DNA from: UBA1660 sp964462035 | Lineage (GTDB): Bacteria > Myxococcota_A > Polyangia > Polyangiales > Houyiibacteriaceae | Direction: 5' to 3' | NCBI GenBank assembly: GCA_964462035.1 | Contig: CAYXAP010000003.1 | Span: forward strand, 186,001-250,000 | Length of the DNA: 64,000 bases | Program-made: the position numbers and the translations under genes | Shown: positions 61,782-64,000 of the stretch, piece after piece | Position numbering within the stretch: the first letter of the stretch is position 1 | How the letters are laid out: each line of letters begins with the position of its first letter | The notes under the pieces: model-generated | The model's input: only the letters and a program-made list of their open reading frames with translations | Told to the model about the DNA's origin: nothing | The model's database searches: none

Positions 61782-62582
61782 GTGCGCCTCTCCCGTGAAG
61801 CGGCAGCATGCGTAAGCTGCCTGTTCCTCCTCGCCTGCACGTCCGAGCCGGCGGCCCCGAGCTCCCCTGCGACTCCTGCGCCGGAAGCGCCGAGCGGCGG
61901 GCGCGCGGAGGGGTGGGGTGGGCTCGAGGTCGAGCGCCGCGGCGACGACGGGGCCGCCTGCGCGGTGGTGCTCCTCCACGGCTATGGCGCCCCGGGCGAC
62001 GACCTCGTGCCCCTCGGCGCGACGGTCGCCCGAGCGAGCGGGTGCCTTGCGGTCATGCCGGCGGCTCCCGAGCCCGCCGGTGGCGGTCGCCAGTGGTGGT
62101 CCCTCGACGACTGGCGTCGTCGCCGCGCCGCCGGCGAGGACCTCAGCGACGAGGTGCCGGCGGGCCTCGCGGACGCCAGCCGCCGGGTTCAGGGGGTCGT
62201 CCGCACGTTGGGCGCGCGTGGCATTCCACCCGACCGCGTCGTGCTGGCCGGCTTCTCTCAGGGAGCGATCCTGGCGCTGGACGCCGGGCTGAGCGCCGAA
62301 CGATCGGTCGGTGGCATCGGCGTGCTCTCCGGTACGCTGATCGCGAAGTCCCGGTGGGTCGAGGCCATTCAGCGAGGGGCGCCGCCGCCAGTCTTGATGA
62401 CCCATGGTCGCGACGACTCGGTGCTGACGTTCGACCGAGCCGACGAGCTTCGTCGGCTCCTGGCAGAACACCAGGTGAGCACGACCCTCGTGCCGTTCGC
62501 CGGTGGGCACACGATCCCCGCCGTCGCGCGTGAGCGCCTGATCGGCTTCGTGCGTGCCCGCGTCGGGGACCGGCGCCGCTGA
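61782..62582 (+). CDS. Lipoprotein carboxylesterase, phospholipase/carboxylesterase family
   Basis: A 266-residue alpha/beta hydrolase of the phospholipase/carboxylesterase family. The nucleophile Ser159 is in GFSQG (157-161), with LLHGYGAPGDDL as the oxyanion loop, Asp in THGRDDSVLTF and His in GGHTIP. A lipobox at CLFLLACT (Cys 19) makes it a periplasmic lipoprotein, unusual for a family that is usually cytoplasmic. GTG start at 61782. It may act on short acyl esters or acylated proteins. Confidence 0.87.
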   Translation: MRLSREAAACVSCLFLLACTSEPAAPSSPATPAPEAPSGGRAEGWGGLEVERRGDDGAACAVVLLHGYGAPGDDLVPLGATVARASGCLAVMPAAPEPAGGGRQWWSLDDWRRRRAAGEDLSDEVPAGLADASRRVQGVVRTLGARGIPPDRVVLAGFSQGAILALDAGLSAERSVGGIGVLSGTLIAKSRWVEAIQRGAPPPVLMTHGRDDSVLTFDRADELRRLLAEHQVSTTLVPFAGGHTIPAVARERLIGFVRARVGDRRR

Positions 62583-63113
62583 CTAGGACACGGCCGGGGC
62601 CGGGACCGTCGGCTCCGGGAGATCGGGCGCGGGGGGCGGGTCGCCGCGGAGGCCGCGGACCCAGTAGTAGCCGATGGAGAGAGCACCGAGCCCGAGCCCG
62701 ACGACCACGCCTCCGTCGATGATCCCCCGCCACGGCTGCGGGAGCGCGCGGACCGCGAGGATGACCGCCGTGAGCACCACGATGAACGTGTAGCTGACGA
62801 TCTTCTGCCGCCGCTGCGCGTGGTAGAGGCTCATCACGAAGGGGAGGGCGAACACGACGTCCAAGGGCCGAGGGTTGCGGCTCAGGTAGAACGCGCGGCC
62901 CACCACTCGAGGGGAGAAGCGCAGATGAAAGCCGCGGTAGCCCTCGGTGTAGGCGTTCAGCACGGCCCAGCCGATGTAGAGCCCGACCTGCCACGCGCTC
63001 ATGCTCCCATCGAGCAAGGGCTCGAGGGCCAGGGGGGTCAGCCGGTAGAGGGCGTTCGCGAGAAGTGCGAGCACCCAGAGCACACCCCAGGTCGCGAGGA
63101 GACGCTGGCGCAC
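62583..63113 (-). CDS. Membrane protein of unknown function
   Basis: A 176-residue protein with about four transmembrane helices (ATWGVLWVLALLANALYRLT, VGLYIGWAVLNAY, TFIVVLTAVILAV, GGVVVGLGLGALSIGYYWV). A conserved-looking loop (RFSPRVVGRAFYLSRNPRPLDV) is between the first and second pairs. The GTG at 63113 has an AAGGGAGC site; a longer frame to 63155 is Arg-rich. Family not recognised. Its stop directly abuts the esterase stop. Confidence 0.65.
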   Translation of the reverse strand: MRQRLLATWGVLWVLALLANALYRLTPLALEPLLDGSMSAWQVGLYIGWAVLNAYTEGYRGFHLRFSPRVVGRAFYLSRNPRPLDVVFALPFVMSLYHAQRRQKIVSYTFIVVLTAVILAVRALPQPWRGIIDGGVVVGLGLGALSIGYYWVRGLRGDPPPAPDLPEPTVPAPAVS

Positions 63114-63192
63114 GGTCGCTCCCTTAGCAGGCGAGGGCCGAAATGCCCGTCGCAAGTCGATGGCGCACTCGTGATATGCAGCAGGAGTGGCG

Positions 63193-64000
63193 GTGACGAC
63201 GCTGGAGGTGCTGCGACGCTCGAGCGGAGCGTCGGTGGGCTACGGGCTCCTCTTCGCGGCCTCGGTGCCCTTCTTCTGTCTCTTCGGCGTGCCCCTCACG
63301 CTGGCGCTGGTCCTCCTGATCGGCCGCCAGCTGGACGCCGCGCTCAGCGGGGGCGCGCGTGAGCGCGACGCGAAGTTCCGCGGTGGCCTCTTCGTCTTCC
63401 TCTTCGTCGCCGTGGTCTTCTTCGCCGCGGTCGGCGGCGCGAGCGCTGCCGCTGTCCTCGTGCCGACCATGGCCGAGGACCCCCGGAGCCTGATCGGCGT
63501 CACCATCGCGCTCGGCGTCGCGCTCGCCGTTCTCCTTCCCTATTCGTTCGTCCCGCTGATCCTGCGCGACTCGTCCGTCCACTCGGGCATCGGCGGCCAT
63601 GCGTTCGTGCTCTCGGCCCAGGCGATCACCCGGCTCCCGCTCGAACGTCGCGTGGCGCTGGTCCTGGTGACGCTCGTCGCCGAGCTGATCCCCTACACCC
63701 TCTTCAGTTTCATCGAGTCGCAGGAGACGCTGCTGGTGGCCATCGCGGCCTCGCTGGGCGCCTACGCGGTGTTGGTGCCCATCGCGACCGCGCACTACGT
63801 CGCCGCCTACACGGCGGTCCGGGCCGAGCTCGAGGGAGAGCCGCTCGAAGACGATCCGGTCGCCGTGCCCCCGGCGCTGCGGGCGGCCGGTGTGTCGGCG
63901 GCGCTCTCGGCGGGGGGCTTGATCTTCCTCTTCGCAGAGGCGGTCCTGGTGCCACTACCGATGACCGCCGTCCCTGCTGGCGTCGAGATGCCGGAGCCGC
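63193..64000 (+). CDS. Multi-pass membrane protein, 3' end outside the window
   Basis: A partial gene of 269 codons, open at the right window edge. From GTG 63193 (site CAGGAG, 5 bp spacing; GTG 63187 is possible) it encodes at least six hydrophobic segments (LLFAASVPFFCLFGVPLTLALVLLI, VFLFVAVVFFAAVGGASAAAVL and others). No motif is seen and the family is unknown. The position after a reverse-strand gene shows that it has its own promoter within the 79 bp before it. Confidence 0.7.
   Translation, partial: MTTLEVLRRSSGASVGYGLLFAASVPFFCLFGVPLTLALVLLIGRQLDAALSGGARERDAKFRGGLFVFLFVAVVFFAAVGGASAAAVLVPTMAEDPRSLIGVTIALGVALAVLLPYSFVPLILRDSSVHSGIGGHAFVLSAQAITRLPLERRVALVLVTLVAELIPYTLFSFIESQETLLVAIAASLGAYAVLVPIATAHYVAAYTAVRAELEGEPLEDDPVAVPPALRAAGVSAALSAGGLIFLFAEAVLVPLPMTAVPAGVEMPEP

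Overview
The window is very GC-rich, dense, bacterial chromosomal DNA with strong G/C third-position bias. Its gene content points to a myxobacterium (Myxococcota), probably of the Sandaracinaceae/Polyangiales type. The indicators are a PEGA-domain Ser/Thr kinase, many Asp/Ser/Glu-rich lipoproteins, a paired DUF1592 cytochrome and DUF1552 protein, a DUF2330 protein with a MYXO-CTERM-like tail, a sterol-reductase-family membrane enzyme, and many one-component regulators. The genus is inferred from this content and was not tested by any search. A 100-N scaffold gap (57575-57674) shows that this is a draft assembly. At least two genes look frameshifted, so single-base assembly errors are possible.

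Layout. 1-7294: F1 ATP synthase genes atpH (partial)-atpA-atpG and atpD-atpC, separated by a reverse-strand PEGA kinase gene, two terminators and a small tandem repeat. 7367-13679: reverse-strand block with the DUF1552/DUF1592 pair, a frameshifted leucine-rich-repeat protein, a zinc-ribbon DUF3829 protein and an unknown protein. 13746-18759: upp, a LysR/GST divergon with a clear double operator, and an overlapping pair resembling URC4 and URC1 of the uracil-catabolic URC pathway. 19029-27538: cell-envelope lipoproteins, a large beta-propeller/WGR/DUF1963-like protein, a GNAT-kinase fusion, a DUF2330 protein, a small outer-membrane-like protein and an alpha/beta hydrolase. 27643-32615: TetR-controlled RND efflux operon with two palindromic operators. 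32662-36018: an SDR, then a divergon of an SDR plus divergent QueA paralogue facing an XRE-cupin regulator. 36027-36637: a decayed gene readable in three frames. 36702-40775: lipoprotein, tryptophan 2,3-dioxygenase, FetAB-type ABC exporter and MepA endopeptidase.

40957-45540: an acyl carrier protein with an acyl-ACP desaturase, a LysR/old-yellow-enzyme divergon with repeated GTCCG elements, and a V4R-like protein next to a ferritin-like protein. 45547-52893: an EGF/RTX lipoprotein, an ERG4/ERG24-type sterol reductase, small secreted and unknown proteins, a GlxA-type regulator with a free DJ-1/PfpI enzyme, a Ser-Glu repeat lipoprotein and a cyclopropane-fatty-acid-synthase-family methyltransferase. 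52995-57368: an OprO/P-like porin, purE-purK and a creatininase-family amidohydrolase. 57421-57955: a repeat cluster containing a long hairpin and the scaffold gap. 57956-64000: a two-gene lipoprotein operon (LVIVD-repeat protein and a di-haem cytochrome), a lipoprotein carboxylesterase and two membrane proteins, the last cut by the window edge.

Housekeeping functions (ATP synthase, purEK, upp) are interleaved with lipid modification (ACP/desaturase, CFA-type methyltransferase, sterol reductase) and envelope/secreted proteins. Tight operons with 1-8 bp overlaps are common, and several divergons have readable operators. No rRNA, tRNA, CRISPR array, phage or transposase gene was recognised.
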